From assembly GCA_027924585.1 (NCBI GenBank), contig BSBM01000636.1, forward strand, positions 3,612,001 through 3,676,000: a stretch of DNA of 64,000 nucleotides, given 5' to 3'. This stretch comes from Larix kaempferi. Its lineage: Eukaryota > Streptophyta > Pinopsida > Pinales > Pinaceae. A program made the position numbers and the translations under genes. The notes beneath the pieces are model-generated. The model saw only the letters and a list, made by a program, of their open reading frames with translations. It searched no databases and was not told where the DNA came from. Below are positions 23,101 through 35,329 of the stretch, in pieces. Positions within the stretch are counted from its first letter, which is position 1. Every line of letters starts with the position of its first letter.

Positions 23101-24190
23101 CTAGGTTGTAGGAGGCTTCACCACTTCCTTTGATTGGGTATTGATAATCATCCCCAAGTTTCACCTTATGGGGTGATTCATGTTCAAATAGATTCACAAA
23201 ATATTCCTTAAACCCAGTCATGTGTTTGGAAGCCCCACTATCAATCAATCAATCCTTACAACCATGGGAGATAGTACCTGTGAGAGCAGAGATTAGAACA
23301 TACACTTCTTCACTTGATGTGTCATCGTCACTATCATCACTTTCTGCCCTAGCCTTCTTCTTTGGAGGTTCATCATCCTCGGCAGCATGAGCATGGAACT
23401 TTATTTTGCTGCCCTTCTTCTTTTTGCTGGAGTTGTTGTTATTATCCCTTTTGTTCTTAGGACAATCTGAAGCAAAGTGACCCTTCTCATTGCATGTGAA
23501 GCATCTTAGATCCTTCTTATTCTTTTGATAGGATCTCTTGTAGCGAGAGTGCACCTTCTTGGGATTGCTTCTTTTGGTGTGAGATTGAAGAGCTTGATCT
23601 TCAATCCCCATCTTTTCTTCTCGTGCCACAAGCCTTGCTTCTTCTTGTGAGCATTCTTCCCGTAGTCTGTTGAAGGATACCAACTTCTTTCTTGCACAGA
23701 TTCCTTGAATAAAGGAGTCCCATGACCTAGGTAGGCCATTCAGAGTGGTCATGACAACTTCACCATTCTCCACTATTTCATCTATTGCTTCCAGTTGTTC
23801 CTTAATCTGGGAGACCCTAGAAAAATAAGATTGAATGGTTTCTCCATTCTGAAACTTTACTCCTTTCAATTGGTTCCGCAAGGTCATCTTCCGATTTATG
23901 TTCTTCCCTTCAAATAGCTTGGTCAAAGAGTCAAACATCTCCTTGGGTGTCTTTAGAGAAGACACATGGGGTATGAGATGGTCTTTAATTGAATCAGCAA
24001 TGATTCTCTTTGCCTTGACCAATTTCTTCTTATGCAATAACTTGCCCTCTTCATCCTCTGGGATAGGGATGTCTTCTTTTATATATGAGTCCAACTCATT
24101 CTCTTCCAGGATTAACCCAATCCTATACTTCCAAGCTCGGAAGTTATTAGCCCCTTCAAGATTATCCTCAAGCTTGGTGTGGTGAGACAT
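20153..24190 (-). pseudogene. Copia B gag-pol polyprotein with five nonsense codons
   Basis: From the ATG of MSHHTKLED at 24190 to the stop at 20153, 1345 codons in a single frame with no net frameshift. Stops replace normally coding positions at 23249-23251 (TGA, tryptophan before LIDSGAS), 22910-22912 (TAA, tyrosine of GLYKLKG), 22376-22378 (TAG, glutamine of NPQQNG), 22133-22135 (TAA, glutamate of HVPKEKR) and 21626-21628 (TAA, serine of EYQSIMKN), judged against copies A and C. Domains in order: gag, zinc knuckle [14 protein letters not shown], protease DSGA, integrase (SDVCG, SDNGG), RT with YVDD, RNase H ending DDTSRKK. All five are single-base changes, so this copy shows the family's full coding layout best. 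Confidence 0.93.
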
Positions 24191-24752
24191 CTTAAAGAGT
24201 ACTTCAAATGGAAATAGAAAAGATTTAGGTCTTACCACTTGAAATGTTGAAAACTGGATCTGGTATCGGATTAGGGTTTGTCAGAAAAACCCTAAAAATT
24301 CAAAATGTGAATTTCAATTTTCTGAACGGATAGAAAGATGCGCCTTGATGAGCTGACCAGCCTGGTGCATTCAGAATTTGAGATCAACAAAGTTTTACCC
24401 TTAAGATTTTCCTTTTTGTCCTCCCGGGTTCACTAGGGAGAGCCCTGAATTAGGGTTTGAGTTTCCCAGAGATCTACCCAGCCAAAAATCTCGATCCAAA
24501 GCTCTAAACTTCGATTTTTGTAAGGAACTTCCAGCTATGTCTTCTGATTCCAGAAATTCCTATTTTTGTGGAAACCCTAATGTTTAGGGCCAAATCTGAA
24601 AATGCTCAGAATTGAATTCTGATTGGACAGATAGATTGTGCTTGATGAGTAGAGTCAATCTACTATGCTGCTTTTCCAAAATATGTGGAGAGAAACCCAA
24701 TAAACAAGAAACTCAAGTTTGCGTCACTGCAAAATGTCTTCTTCTCAGGTTA

Positions 24753-24764
24753 GCTCTGATACCA
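24753..24764 (-). other. primer-binding site, Copia B
   Basis: TGGTATCAGAGC on the minus strand, directly after the 5' LTR; initiator methionine tRNA type. Confidence 0.9.
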
Positions 24765-25369
24765 TGTTAAATTTTGAGCATTAATTCACAATACTCTAGG
24801 ATCTTCACTGAGAGAATAACATATACAGTATATCAATGCATAAAAATCACAATAAGCATGACAAGCATCACAACAATCAAAAGCATGAGAGACAAGAGAC
24901 ACAAAGTTTCCGTGGGGAAAACCCTAAGGTGAAAAACCCCACAACTTCCTCAGAGATAGAGAGAGCAGTGGCTCAACCAAAGTACAACCAAAATACACTT
25001 GAGATAGTCTCTTAGAGAAGATGATCCTCCTCCTCACTAGTGCACCACTTTCTGAGTGAGAGAAGTGTGACTTTCCGAATGAATCCAAATAGAGATCTCC
25101 TGATCTCTATTTATACTAACCTGTTTTCCCAGTTACACTATGGGGCCGACTTGTCTATCTAGATACATCCATAATATAATATATATTTCAGGGCCGACCC
25201 CACACATGGTGGTCTAATAACCCATCGGCAAGTACACACACTTGCGACACTTGTCAATCCACATGACAACACTTCCTTATAGAGGAATAACACATCTCTA
25301 ATAAGGGTACAATAAATATATATGAAATACATAGATGAAATACATTCCGAAGTTACATATACATCAACA
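24765..25369 (-). repeat. Copia B 5' LTR
   Basis: 605 bp, TG...CA. TATA-type box 25108-25115. Long form, with the ATAGATGAAATACAT duplication near 25330, unlike its partner. Confidence 0.93.
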
Positions 25370-25979
25370 CATTCTTCTGAGAGCAGCACTATTAACCTAT
25401 CCCTGGAAGAAGGGATTCTTACTTGGACTGTCGAGCTAGTTATCAACATCTTTCTCTTTCAAAAGACGTCCTCCCTTGAAAGGGGTGACTTTCTCAGAGG
25501 AGGGCTCACGTTTTAGGTTTATGATCCAGTGCATGGTCTGCATGCCACTTCTATTGTGATCAGAGGGGGATTATAACCCCATTGTACACCTTCTAGAGCT
25601 ATTTCTTATCAGTATTGCATCTATACATCCATATCTAGATTGGAGAGGGCGCATTAATACCAAGGGCACATTCTTGGAGGAAGACTACTCCATATCTTGC
25701 TCGTTATCTGGTACAATCCTTGCATGTTGGTCTTATATTGACGTACATCTACTCCTTCAACCAATGGTACGTACATGCATCTTTTCTATCCCTATTTTAT
25801 AGCATTTTATGATTATTTGGGTATTTAGGGGTTTGAAAACCCATGCATATGCATGCATGCGCATGCCAGCGTAGTTTAGTACATGCATTCATATTTACTT
25901 CAAGTGTTGAGCCTTAAAGAATTCTAGCAAGCAACAGAATTCCATAAACATAAAAAACTATCAGTTTGGGATATTATAG

Positions 25980-25991
25980 TGGTATCAGAGC
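25980..25991 (+). other. primer-binding site, Gypsy E
   Basis: TGGTATCAGAGC one base after the 5' LTR end; the same initiator methionine tRNA type as the Copia elements. Confidence 0.9.
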
Positions 25992-26186
25992 ATGTTCCTC
26001 GCCAGCTGTGGGAGCATGGAGTTGTGAACAGTAAATGAATACAGAGGACCCACACAATATTACTTACAGGAGGAAGAGATTTAGGAACAATGGAAGAAGA
26101 GAAGAAGAAGAGTTAGAGGATATAGAATTAGGAGACACATAGACTTGGTTTGGAAAAGGTAAAGGAAAAGAAACAATGGAATATGA

Positions 26187-29100
26187 ATGTATTTCACTAG
26201 CCTCCTTTTCGCTTTAAAAGAACTAACTTCAGGACATAAAGAGATGTTGACGGCCATCAACAAATTGGTGAATAAGTCAGGGTCCACCCCACATAGTCCT
26301 CTTTTTACCAACAGTGATTGGGTATCCACCAGTAGCAATGGGGAAAAGTTACACACTAATATGCAGAGTCACCCTCACCTCTACAATAGGTCATCCAGAG
26401 CTACCATACCACAATTCTTTGATAGCCCGACAACAGGGCCAATAGTACAGGTAGATCCATAAGATCCCATGGGGGCGTATCTACGTGAGTACAGATCACT
26501 GGGAGATTACTTTCAGTCATCCATGACCTTCATAGATTTTTTCCATTTTAAAAGTAAGCCACAGGGTGAGAGCTTATAACAGGCCTTTCAACCAGAACTA
26601 TGAGTTACGACACATAGTAGAGAAACTGACCATTCCTACCTTTGAGGGGACCCAGAGTGGCCCAGTGTGGAATTGGGTGCAGAAGTTGGACACTTACTTC
26701 CAACTCAACCCCATGATGGAGACAAATTCCTTTAAGTTGGCTACTTTGCATTTGGACGGGGAAGTCCATGAGTGGTGGTACCACGGGATAATGACATTGG
26801 GTCACAATACCATCACCTTGTACACATATTTTACGCAAAGGCTCATCGAGTGCTTTGACAGGAAAGACCCTGAGGTGCATTTTAGAGAGATAGCACAACT
26901 CAAGTAGACAAAAAGTCCAGATTCATTCATATCAGAGTTCCAAATGGTAGAAGTCACGGTGACAGACATTTCAGAGAGCAGGTTAATTATGTTGTTTACC
27001 GAGGCTCTCACCGAGCCCTTGTGTGGATGGGTTAAGGCTTATAGACCCACCACCCTATCAAATGCCATCAGTCGTACTAGAGATTTACAGGATTCAGATC
27101 CCAAAAAAAAGTTTCCTCCCAGAACCAATTTTCCTATAAAAGATAAGGAGAAGAGACCCTTCCAAAAAGAATGGCCCAAGAAAGAGTGGATGGATAATGA
27201 TACCCACCAGGACCTTAAAAGAAAAAAACTATGTTTCAGTTTCCAAGAACCATGGGTACTAGGTCACAGATGTTCAGGGAAGGGGAAGGCTCAATACATG
27301 GAGGTATACTCCGACAGTGGAGAGGATGAGGATTATCAGGATCATGAATAGGGAGAGGCACTTGAGGCAATAGAGGAGGAGCAATCTCCTGAGGGGACAC
27401 GGGGAGGTGTCATTTCTACATTATCTAGAGTTCCTAGATTCCACACTCTCCGGATCAGAGATGTCATATAGGGAAACAAGGTTGGAGTGTTGATAGATGG
27501 TGGGGCATCCCACAACTTTATTGATGTTGTCTGGATAAAAAGAAAATGTATTCCGACTGAGATATTTGATGGATTTACAGTATCCGCAGCAGGTCACCAC
27601 ACCACATAGTGTAGTCAGAGGATCCAAAAATTGCAAGTAACTCCCGGTAACTATACAGTGACCGAAACATTCTATGTGGTTGACGTACCAGAAAAAAATG
27701 TGGAATTGGGAGTTCAGTGGCTTCATTCCATTGGAAAGTATTCTACAAACTACCAAACCATGTAGATGGAATTTTAGGGAACATCACGACAAAGAGTGGT
27801 TTTAAGAGGGATGAACACCTACCCTCCTATAGCAGTATCATCACACAGGATGGAGACTGTGCTCCAACAGGGAGACATAGAGTGGGAAGAGGAGTACTTG
27901 GTTAATTTAAAGAAGCCACTAGATAAAGCCATGCAACATCCAGCAGATATACAGGCACTACTGCAGAAGCACAAAAATGTATTCGGAGATCTTCTAGCAG
28001 GTAGGCTTCCAGATCAGGGATTTGAGCACATTATTGAGTTAGAGGAGGGGAATCAAGCAGTCATCACTACCCCTTACCGACACTCCAAAAGATATAAATA
28101 TGAAATTGAAAGTATGATCAAAGGGCTGCTCAAATTAGGTTACATAAATCCTAGCTCCAGTCCATTTCATCCTCAGTGGTGTTAGTAAAAAAGAAGGATG
28201 GAACCTTACGCATGTGTATTGATTACAGGGAACTTAACAGGAAGACGATTAAAAATAGGTATCCAATCCCCAGGATTGATGAATTGCTGGATGAACTACA
28301 AGGGGAAAAATCATTCTCCAAAATTGACCTCCGATCGGCTTACCATTAGATATGGGTTGGGGAATAGGATGTTCCAAAGATCGCTTTCTATTGTCACTAC
28401 AGACACTATGAGTTTCTAGTGATGCCATTTGGGCTCACTAATGCACCAGCTACCTTCCAGTCATGTATGAACAACATCTTCAAGGCTCAGTTACACAAGT
28501 ATATTCTGGTATTCTTTGATGATATATTGATTTACAACCGGACTTGGGAAGATCATTTAAAGCACCTAGATGAAGTACTTGGGATCTTAAAAGAACAATC
28601 ACTATATTCCAAGATGTCCAAATGTGATTTCGGTATGCAAGATATGTTATATTTGGGACATGTGATAGGATAAAATGGGGTACAGGTACATTTAGAGAAG
28701 ATTAGAGCCATACTAGATTGGCCTACACCTAAAAGTGTGACAGAGTTGAAAGGATTTTTGGTCCTTTGCACCTACTACAGGAGGTATGTCAGTGGGTTCT
28801 CACAGATGACCTCACCACTCACAGATCTTACCAATAAAGGGGCATTTAATTGGTCAGATACAACACAACGAACATTTGAAAAAATGAAAAAGGTAATGAG
28901 TTCATGCCCGGTACTAGCACTACCAAATTTTACACAACCATTCGTATTAGTATGTGATGCTTCAGGAGAGGGTATAGGAGTAGTATGGATGTAGAACAAT
29001 CACCCAATTGCATTTGAGAGCAAAAAACTCAAGGACTATGAACACCACTATTCAATATATGACAAGGAAATGTTAGCCATTCTCCATGTGCTAACCAAGT

Positions 29101-30750
29101 TTAGGCAATACTTAATAGGTGGCAGATTCAAGATTAAGACAGATCACAACAACTTAAAGTACTTCCTGGAACAGAGAGAATTAAATGAGAGGCAACATAA
29201 ATGGGTAAGTAAGATTCAAGCCTATGACTTTGAGATTGAATACATAAAGGGAAAAAACAATGTGGTAGCATATGCACTTTGTAGACGACCAACCACTTTA
29301 TCCCTTATGAGCATTTCGTCGGATTGGAGATCTCACTTTTTGGTTGAGTACTCCAAAGATAAGTTTGCTTGCGAAATATTGGATGGAAAAATTCAGGATG
29401 ACAAGTACAGAGTCATAGATGACATCATATAATATAAAAACAGAATCTACTTGGTCCCTGAGTCTTCACTTAAGAAAAATGTTATGCAAGCTTCTCATGA
29501 CTCACCTTTAGCAGGATACCAAGGATTCCTTAAGACATACATGCATATTAGAGAGAGGTTCTCATGGAAGGGCCTCAAGAATGATGTGATGCAACATGTG
29601 AGGGAGTGCAGTTTGTTCCAACAGAATAAGATAGAGCATACTCACCCAGCCGGTTTACTACAACCGTTACCCATTCCCAAGCAAAAATGGGAAATCATTT
29701 CCATGGATTTTACTACAGGGTTTCCCAATGTACAGGGTAGAGACTGTTTGTACGCATTGGTGGATAGGTTGACCAAGTTCACTTACTTCTTTTCCATTCC
29801 TTCCGACTATTTATCCGCACAGGTAGTTGAGTTGTTTTTCAGAGAGGTATTCAGATTACATGGGTTACCTAATACCATCGTCAGTGATAGAGATAGCAAG
29901 TTCACTAGAGCGTTTTGGAAAGAACTTTTCAGGTTGGTGGAGACATAATTAGCTATGAGCACGAGTTATCATCCATAGAGTGACAGAAATACATAGATAG
30001 TTAACAAGTGGATTGCGGGATACTTGAGAAACTATGTAGCAGGTCAACAGAGGACTTGGATTAAATGGCTACACCTAGGGGAACACTGTTACAATACTAC
30101 CCACCATATGACCATCGCTATGACTCCCTTCAAATCCTTGTATGGTTATGATGCCTTATCTTTTGTAGATCTGATATTTGGTGATAGCAGGGCTCCAAAC
30201 GCCAAAAAGTGGATTCAAGAAAGTCAAGGTATTCTCAAAATACTCAAGGAAAAGATACAGGTTTCTCATAATCAACAAAAGGTATATGCAGATAGACACT
30301 GGATCAAGCGCAGTTTTGAGGTAGTAGACCTAGTATACTTATGTATACAACCTTACCGACAATCGTCCCTTAAGAAGAAAGGAGCAGAGAAACTTAAGCC
30401 TTGCTTCTCTGGTCCTTACAAGATAATCCGAAAAGTTGGATAGGTAGCATATGAACTCGAATTACCACAAGAATGCAATATTCATAACGTGTTCCATGTG
30501 TCTAACCTGAATAAGGAAATAGGTCAACATATTGTTACTTCATTCGAATTGCCCCCCTTGATGATGAGGGGCAATTTATGTTGGTTCCAGAACAAATCCT
30601 AGAGGTTTGAGACATAAAACTAAGGAACATGATCATTAAAGAGTACTTGATTCAATGGAAAGAATTTCCTATAGAAGAGGCCACTTGGGAAGGAGAACAA
30701 GTATTAAAACACCCAACATTACAGCTGCTTAAGGACAAGCAATTTCGAGT
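26187..30750 (+). pseudogene. Gypsy E gag-pol with chromodomain, degraded
   Basis: Gag: 26566-27351 with one TAG at 26905. Its zinc-knuckle-like motif LCFSFQEPWVLGHRC near 27230-27273 has lost the second cysteine. Protease near 27481 reads LIDGGASHNFID (DGGA for the usual DSGA). RT covers about 28000-28680 with catalytic FFDDIL at 28515-28526. RNase H follows (CDASGEG, YDKEMLAI, TDHNNLKY). Integrase 29451-30443 has MDFTTGFP and VSDRDSKFT, but the CxxC of the zinc arm is CSLF, and a TAG stands where the third catalytic residue is expected in the SYHP...IVNK segment. Near 30641 a chromodomain reads EYLIQWKEFPIEEATWE. There are frameshifts near 28168, 28350 and 30540 and many stops. Chromodomains guide integration in chromoviruses; this copy is inactive. 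Confidence 0.92.
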
Positions 30751-30759
30751 GGGGAGGAC

Positions 30760-33411
30760 TATAATTTCCTCTTATGCTTAAGCACTGAGGATTATCCCGC
30801 TAACCTATCTGATTCCCATAGGTTTGAGCGGGCACTTACATTTAGGGGATTGACTAAGGATTTATGCCATTTACACCATAAGAATATTTTAAGCATGGTT
30901 ATTTTATTGCCAGTAGTTAAATAGGGGCCACAGGAACTAGGGCCCCCCTGCATGCACAACATGCGAGCCATATTTCATGTTCAATGCACTAAAACTCCTT
31001 TATTGAGCCTCCATGCACACCGAAAGCACTGCATGCAAGTCAATTGGAAATTAGAAGATAAAGCGACCTAGTCATGCAAAATTTAGGTAAGGCCAAGTGA
31101 ATGTCATAAAATAAAGGCAAAGTGAGTGAGTAAGACCTACATATATGATTATTGATTTGAGAAGTCGTTTTGGAGAGCTCAATGAGCTATTTTGGGTTGA
31201 GTGCACACACTTAACTATTCAGTGTATTTTGGCAGCAAAATCTATATGCCCTAATCACTATCAGGTTGGATCATCCATATTCAACATTAATATCATCATC
31301 AGGCATCGTTCTTCAACTTCTTGCAGGGTTCGAGCTACAGATTGGATTGAAGGAGTTCGCCCTCCTTGCATGAGTGAATTTCACAAGGAGAGATAGATTC
31401 GTATCTCAATCTACAGGGTTCCTTTCTTCTACATGATGGCTCTATTCTTCCGAGAGAAACACTACTACCCTATCCCTGGAAGAAGGGCTTCTTACCTGGA
31501 CTCCTGAGCTAGTTATCAACATCTTTCTCTTTCAAAAGGCGTTCTCCCTTGCATGGGCGACTTTCTTAGAAAAGGGCTCATGTTTTAGGCTTCTGAGCCG
31601 GTGCATGGTCTGCATGCCGCTTCTATTGTGATCAGAGGGGGATTATAACCCCATTGCACACCTTCCGAAGAAACTTCTTATCAGTATTACATCAATACAT
31701 TCATATCTAGATTGGAGAGGGAGCATTAATACCAAGGGCGCATTCTTGGAGGAAGACTACTCCATATCTTGCTCGTTATCCGGTACAATCCTTGCATGTT
31801 GGTCTTATATTGACGTACATCTACTCCTTCAACTGATGGTACGCACATGCATATTTTCTATCCCTATTTTATAGCATTTTATGATTATTTGGGTATTTAG
31901 GGGTTGGAAAACCTATGCATCTGCATGCATGCTGGTGGATTCCAGGAATGTGTACCTCTTTTAGGTAGATATACCAGAAGTATACTTTAATTATCGACCA
32001 GGGAGCGTACAAACTGAAGAGATGTTAGGCACTATATGTGCACTAAAGGGTGATATTGTCCTTCTAAGTGTTCAATGTATCCTAAAGAATGTTTTAAGGG
32101 AATAGGAAGTATTGTCCTAGAGAAACTAGGAAGCAGGAAATATGGAAGCATGTAAATCCTATCATTAAGAAATGAAAGTAGATCTATTTTATCAGAACAA
32201 AAAATGAATCTAAGAATGTTGAAAGCTGATACATCTATTCCATTAATTGAATGCTGAAAACTGATAAATCTATTCTAGGAATTGAATGTTGAAAACTGAT
32301 AAATCTATTCTAGGAATTGAATGTTAGAAACAATTAAATTCCGCCTACCAAATCAAATGCTGAGAGCAATTAAACCCTGTTCTATTTAAATCAAATGCTG
32401 GAACATTTAGAGTCTATTTCATCAAAATCAAATAAGGGAACTATGCATGAAATCATGGATCTGACTCGTTATCTGGAAAAGGTATGAAAATACTGGAACT
32501 TAGATATAAAATATGCCTGTGTGAATGGCACACAGTGGACTATAGATAGTGCATTACGGAATTAAGGATGCAATGTTATCATACTACGGAAGAAAATCGT
32601 TTGTGTTGAAATCAGAATTTGATGTCTAAACAAATACCAAAGTAATTTCACGCATCATGATGATAGAAACAATAAATAAAATGCATGATAAATACCCGTA
32701 ATGAAACATGAAACTCTTGATATACGTATTGAGGGTGCCCTCCCCAACACGTATTTTAGGAGGGAAAGAAACTTATGAACTCAAGGAATTAATATAACGT
32801 TGGTCTTTCATTTTCAATTCATAACTCCATGTTTAAGGAAAACGTAAAACAGAGCTGTCTCAAATACAAAAATATGCTGAAGATTGTTTTTCGAAAATGT
32901 CTCCAGACCCCCTGCTATTCAAGAGGTCCCTATTTATTCTTATTTCTAACCTAGATCCACATTATAAATAACGATCCTGGTTAACAGAAGTCCTTCCTAT
33001 AAATCGGGAGAAAATGGGATTGCTAAGTCACTCATGATCTTCAGTCTTGAGCTTGGTTACTTGTTACTTTTTTCAGGTCACCTACACCCTGCTCACGCAT
33101 GCCTAAATTCATATGATTAGCACATAAAACGCTTAAAGCATAAGAAAAGATAATCGCTAAACTACTTCATGTAGTAATCAAACAAATGCATTCTCCCCTA
33201 CAAAAAGAGATTTTTTTTTATCCTTTATTGCTTGTGTGTGGCATAAATGGGGTCTATGGAGTACCTATATCTTGGGCTCATCACATGCGCATGCAAGCGT
33301 AGTTCGGTACATACATTCATATCTACTTCAAGCGTTGAGCCTTAAAGACTGTTTGCAAGAAACAAATTCCATAAAAAAAATAAAAATAAAAAATTAGTTT
33401 GAGATATTACA
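30760..33411 (+). repeat. Gypsy E 3' LTR, split by a solo LTR
   Basis: Parts 30760-31932 and 33284-33411, about 1.30 kb net. It begins TATAATTTCC (TG mutated to TA) and ends GATATTACA. The purine-rich AGTGGGGAGGA at 30748-30758 is the polypurine tract. Confidence 0.92.
31933..33283 (+). mobile_element. solo LTR inside Gypsy E 3' LTR
   Basis: 1351 bp, starts TGGTGGATTCC and ends GGGCTCATCA. It is flanked by perfect CATGC duplications at 31928-31932 and 33284-33288. The other E LTR lacks it, giving the empty site GCATGCATGCGCATGC. No coding region. An internal short tandem (AACTGATAAATCTATTC) occurs near 32230-32330. It is the trace of a full element lost by LTR-LTR recombination; the orientation is not certain. 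Confidence 0.9.
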
Positions 33412-33751
33412 AGTACATATAAGATCATGTGTGACTGAATGATGGTTCTACATAGAGACAAATATGCATACAAAGAGATATGTCCAAAATGTGGGCATGA
33501 CAAATACCCAAAAATTAAAAATTAGGGGTAAGGCACATGATCCTCCTCATAAAATACTGAGGCACGTGCCTATAATCCCATGGATTCAAAGGCTATTTCA
33601 TTGCAAAGAATTATCCATGTTGCAAGGGTAGCATGCCTCTCATAGAAGTGAGCTAAGAGTTATGTGAATTCCAGTAGATTCAATATCTCTAGAACATATA
33701 ACAGATACATGCCCGATAAGTTCAAGGATGAAGTACATAGCCTTCAATTGA
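33412..33751 (+). pseudogene. CACTA TNP2 transposase remnant, part 2
   Basis: Continues part 1 beyond Gypsy E. CPKCGHDKYPK, then PPHKILRHVPIIPWIQRLFH, then HASHRSE follow the TNP2 block CPxCGxxR...K..L.YFPIIPRLQRLF...HAxxRS. Several frame changes and stops. The stretch ends DEVHSLQL near 33750, where element J interrupts it. Confidence 0.7.
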
Positions 33752-33753
33752 TC

Positions 33754-34142
33754 TAAATCTTAGTGGGGAATATAGTCTAAGTTTGGATGTAAATGTCATA
33801 AATCCATATTTTTATTAAGTGCAAAAGGGAACACGACGGACATGTAATTTATGGACCCAAGTAATCAAAGTTGACATGGTCAACAAGACACCTTATAAAA
33901 ATGTAGTAGGGAGAGAGAGTTTAGATTGGGAAGAAGAGGTCCTAAAATTGGCCTCATTGCATGTAATGGTTCATACAAATAGAATACTTCTTCTCCAACT
34001 TTCTCTTGTATTTTCATGGTGTATTTCGTTTATCTATTTTTTCAAGGTTCCTTCTATAAATATCTTGCTACATTTGCATGTTTTATCTGCTCTTCTCTTA
34101 ACATTCAAGGCTTTTGGATCTCATCCCTCAAGATCTAGGTCA
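33754..34142 (+). repeat. element J 5' LTR
   Basis: About 389 bp, ends CTAGGTCA before the primer site. The terminal TG is read here as TA. Confidence 0.75.
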
Positions 34143-35329
34143 TTAGTATCAGAGCAGGTAACCAATCCATGGGAATGAGGGTTTGAAGCATAGTTCAGGT
34201 TCAAAGAGTTGCAGTAATATCCAACTTCTTTTTGGCTCTCTTAGAGTCCATTTGACTGGTCATACATTGTAAGCATCATAGTTAGTCCACAAGAACTACA
34301 TGGTTTTTCTACCCTCGGATCTTCGTTCACCATTGTAGGAGCATCATACATGGATTTAACTACATCCATTTATTTGAAATATTTGGAAATTGTGTAGGAT
34401 TTCAATGCTGCAGTCGACTATTCCATAATCTCTACAAAAACCCTTGCTTCTCTACAAACCCTTGACATCTTGTGTGGCCCTGTGCACTCAACACTTTCAC
34501 ATCAAGCATTATTTCATCTTCATGTGGTCATGGAACATCTTAAAATATGTTTTTCATGCACATTGAAGCTTGGGTGACCTCATTCTTCCCCTTTCTCAAC
34601 CTATCCATAGTTGTACGACCGCCATAGAAGCACAACGATGGATGGATTGGAGGTTGACCTACCTCTGCAAACTTTTGACAGATTTTGTGACCTCTACAGG
34701 GAGTTTTAGAGTGTCTACCATATCTTATCGAAAATGATTAATTTTCATCTTAAATGGGTATTTCACAGAATTTTGTTTTATTTCCTGGTTTGAGAGATAT
34801 TGTTAACTGGAGTTCTACATGTATTTTACCCAAGAAGGCCATGCAAACCTTGAGTTTAAACACAAATTTTCTCACTCCTTGGGATAATACATAACATTTC
34901 TATATACTTATGGAAATATGTCTCTGATATCTTAAATGGGTCTTTGACGGAATTTGATTTCATTGCCTGTAGCTAAATTTATAAACAAATTTGCAATCAG
35001 ACATCAACTGCACTAAAAGTCACGAATTTCTCATGATTTTTTAATTTTTGTATTTATTAAATAGCATTGCAATTTTATTTTTACCAATATAATTTATTGG
35101 GCATGCATAATTCCCCAATGTTATAATTCAAGAAGAAGAGAAATTTTGTTATTGCCAGATCAGTTATGGGTCATCCATAAACCCAAGGTTACAGGTAAAC
35201 CACACAAAACTCTTATTTTCATTGGTAATTGACAAATGCAAACATGTTGGTATGATACATAATGAGGTCTTGTTTTTTTTCTTGGTGAAATGATGGGAAC
35301 CGTCATTTTCTAAGGGGGTAGGATTGATA

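Larger units (their letters stand above)
18194..25369 (-). mobile_element. Copia LTR retrotransposon B, defective by nonsense codons
   Basis: 7.18 kb, same family as A. 5' LTR 24765-25369, 3' LTR 18194-18785, primer site 24753-24764. Flanks are CATTA (left) and CATTC (right). Removal rejoins GGCTCCATTCTTCTGAGAG in the Gypsy E LTR, matching the other E LTR near 31440. The gag-pol frame is unbroken apart from five in-frame stops. Confidence 0.94.
17506..25978 (+). repeat. Gypsy E 5' LTR, split by Copia B
   Basis: The two parts are 17506-18193 and 25370-25978, about 1.29 kb together. It begins TGTAATGTCC and ends GATATTATA, where the 3' LTR has GATATTACA, so the terminal CA is mutated. A TATAAAAG box is at 17851-17858. 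The same motifs (CTATCTGATTCCCAT, GATTATAACCCCATTG, ACGTACATCTACTCCTTCAA) occur in order in the 3' LTR. Confidence 0.92.
17506..33411 (+). mobile_element. Gypsy chromovirus E, with two nested insertions
   Basis: Perfect AGTAC target duplications lie at 17501-17505 and 33412-33416. LTRs of about 1.29 kb flank a gag-pol region with a C-terminal chromodomain. Net of nested DNA the element is about 7.4 kb. Copia B sits in the 5' LTR (18194-25369) and a solo LTR in the 3' LTR (31933-33283). E inserted into the CACTA TNP2 gene. All coding regions are broken. Confidence 0.93.

Noticed and set aside
33819-34178. 119-residue plus-strand frame
   Set aside because: Lies across the 5' LTR of element J; the matching 3' LTR has a different broken frame, so no coding constraint.
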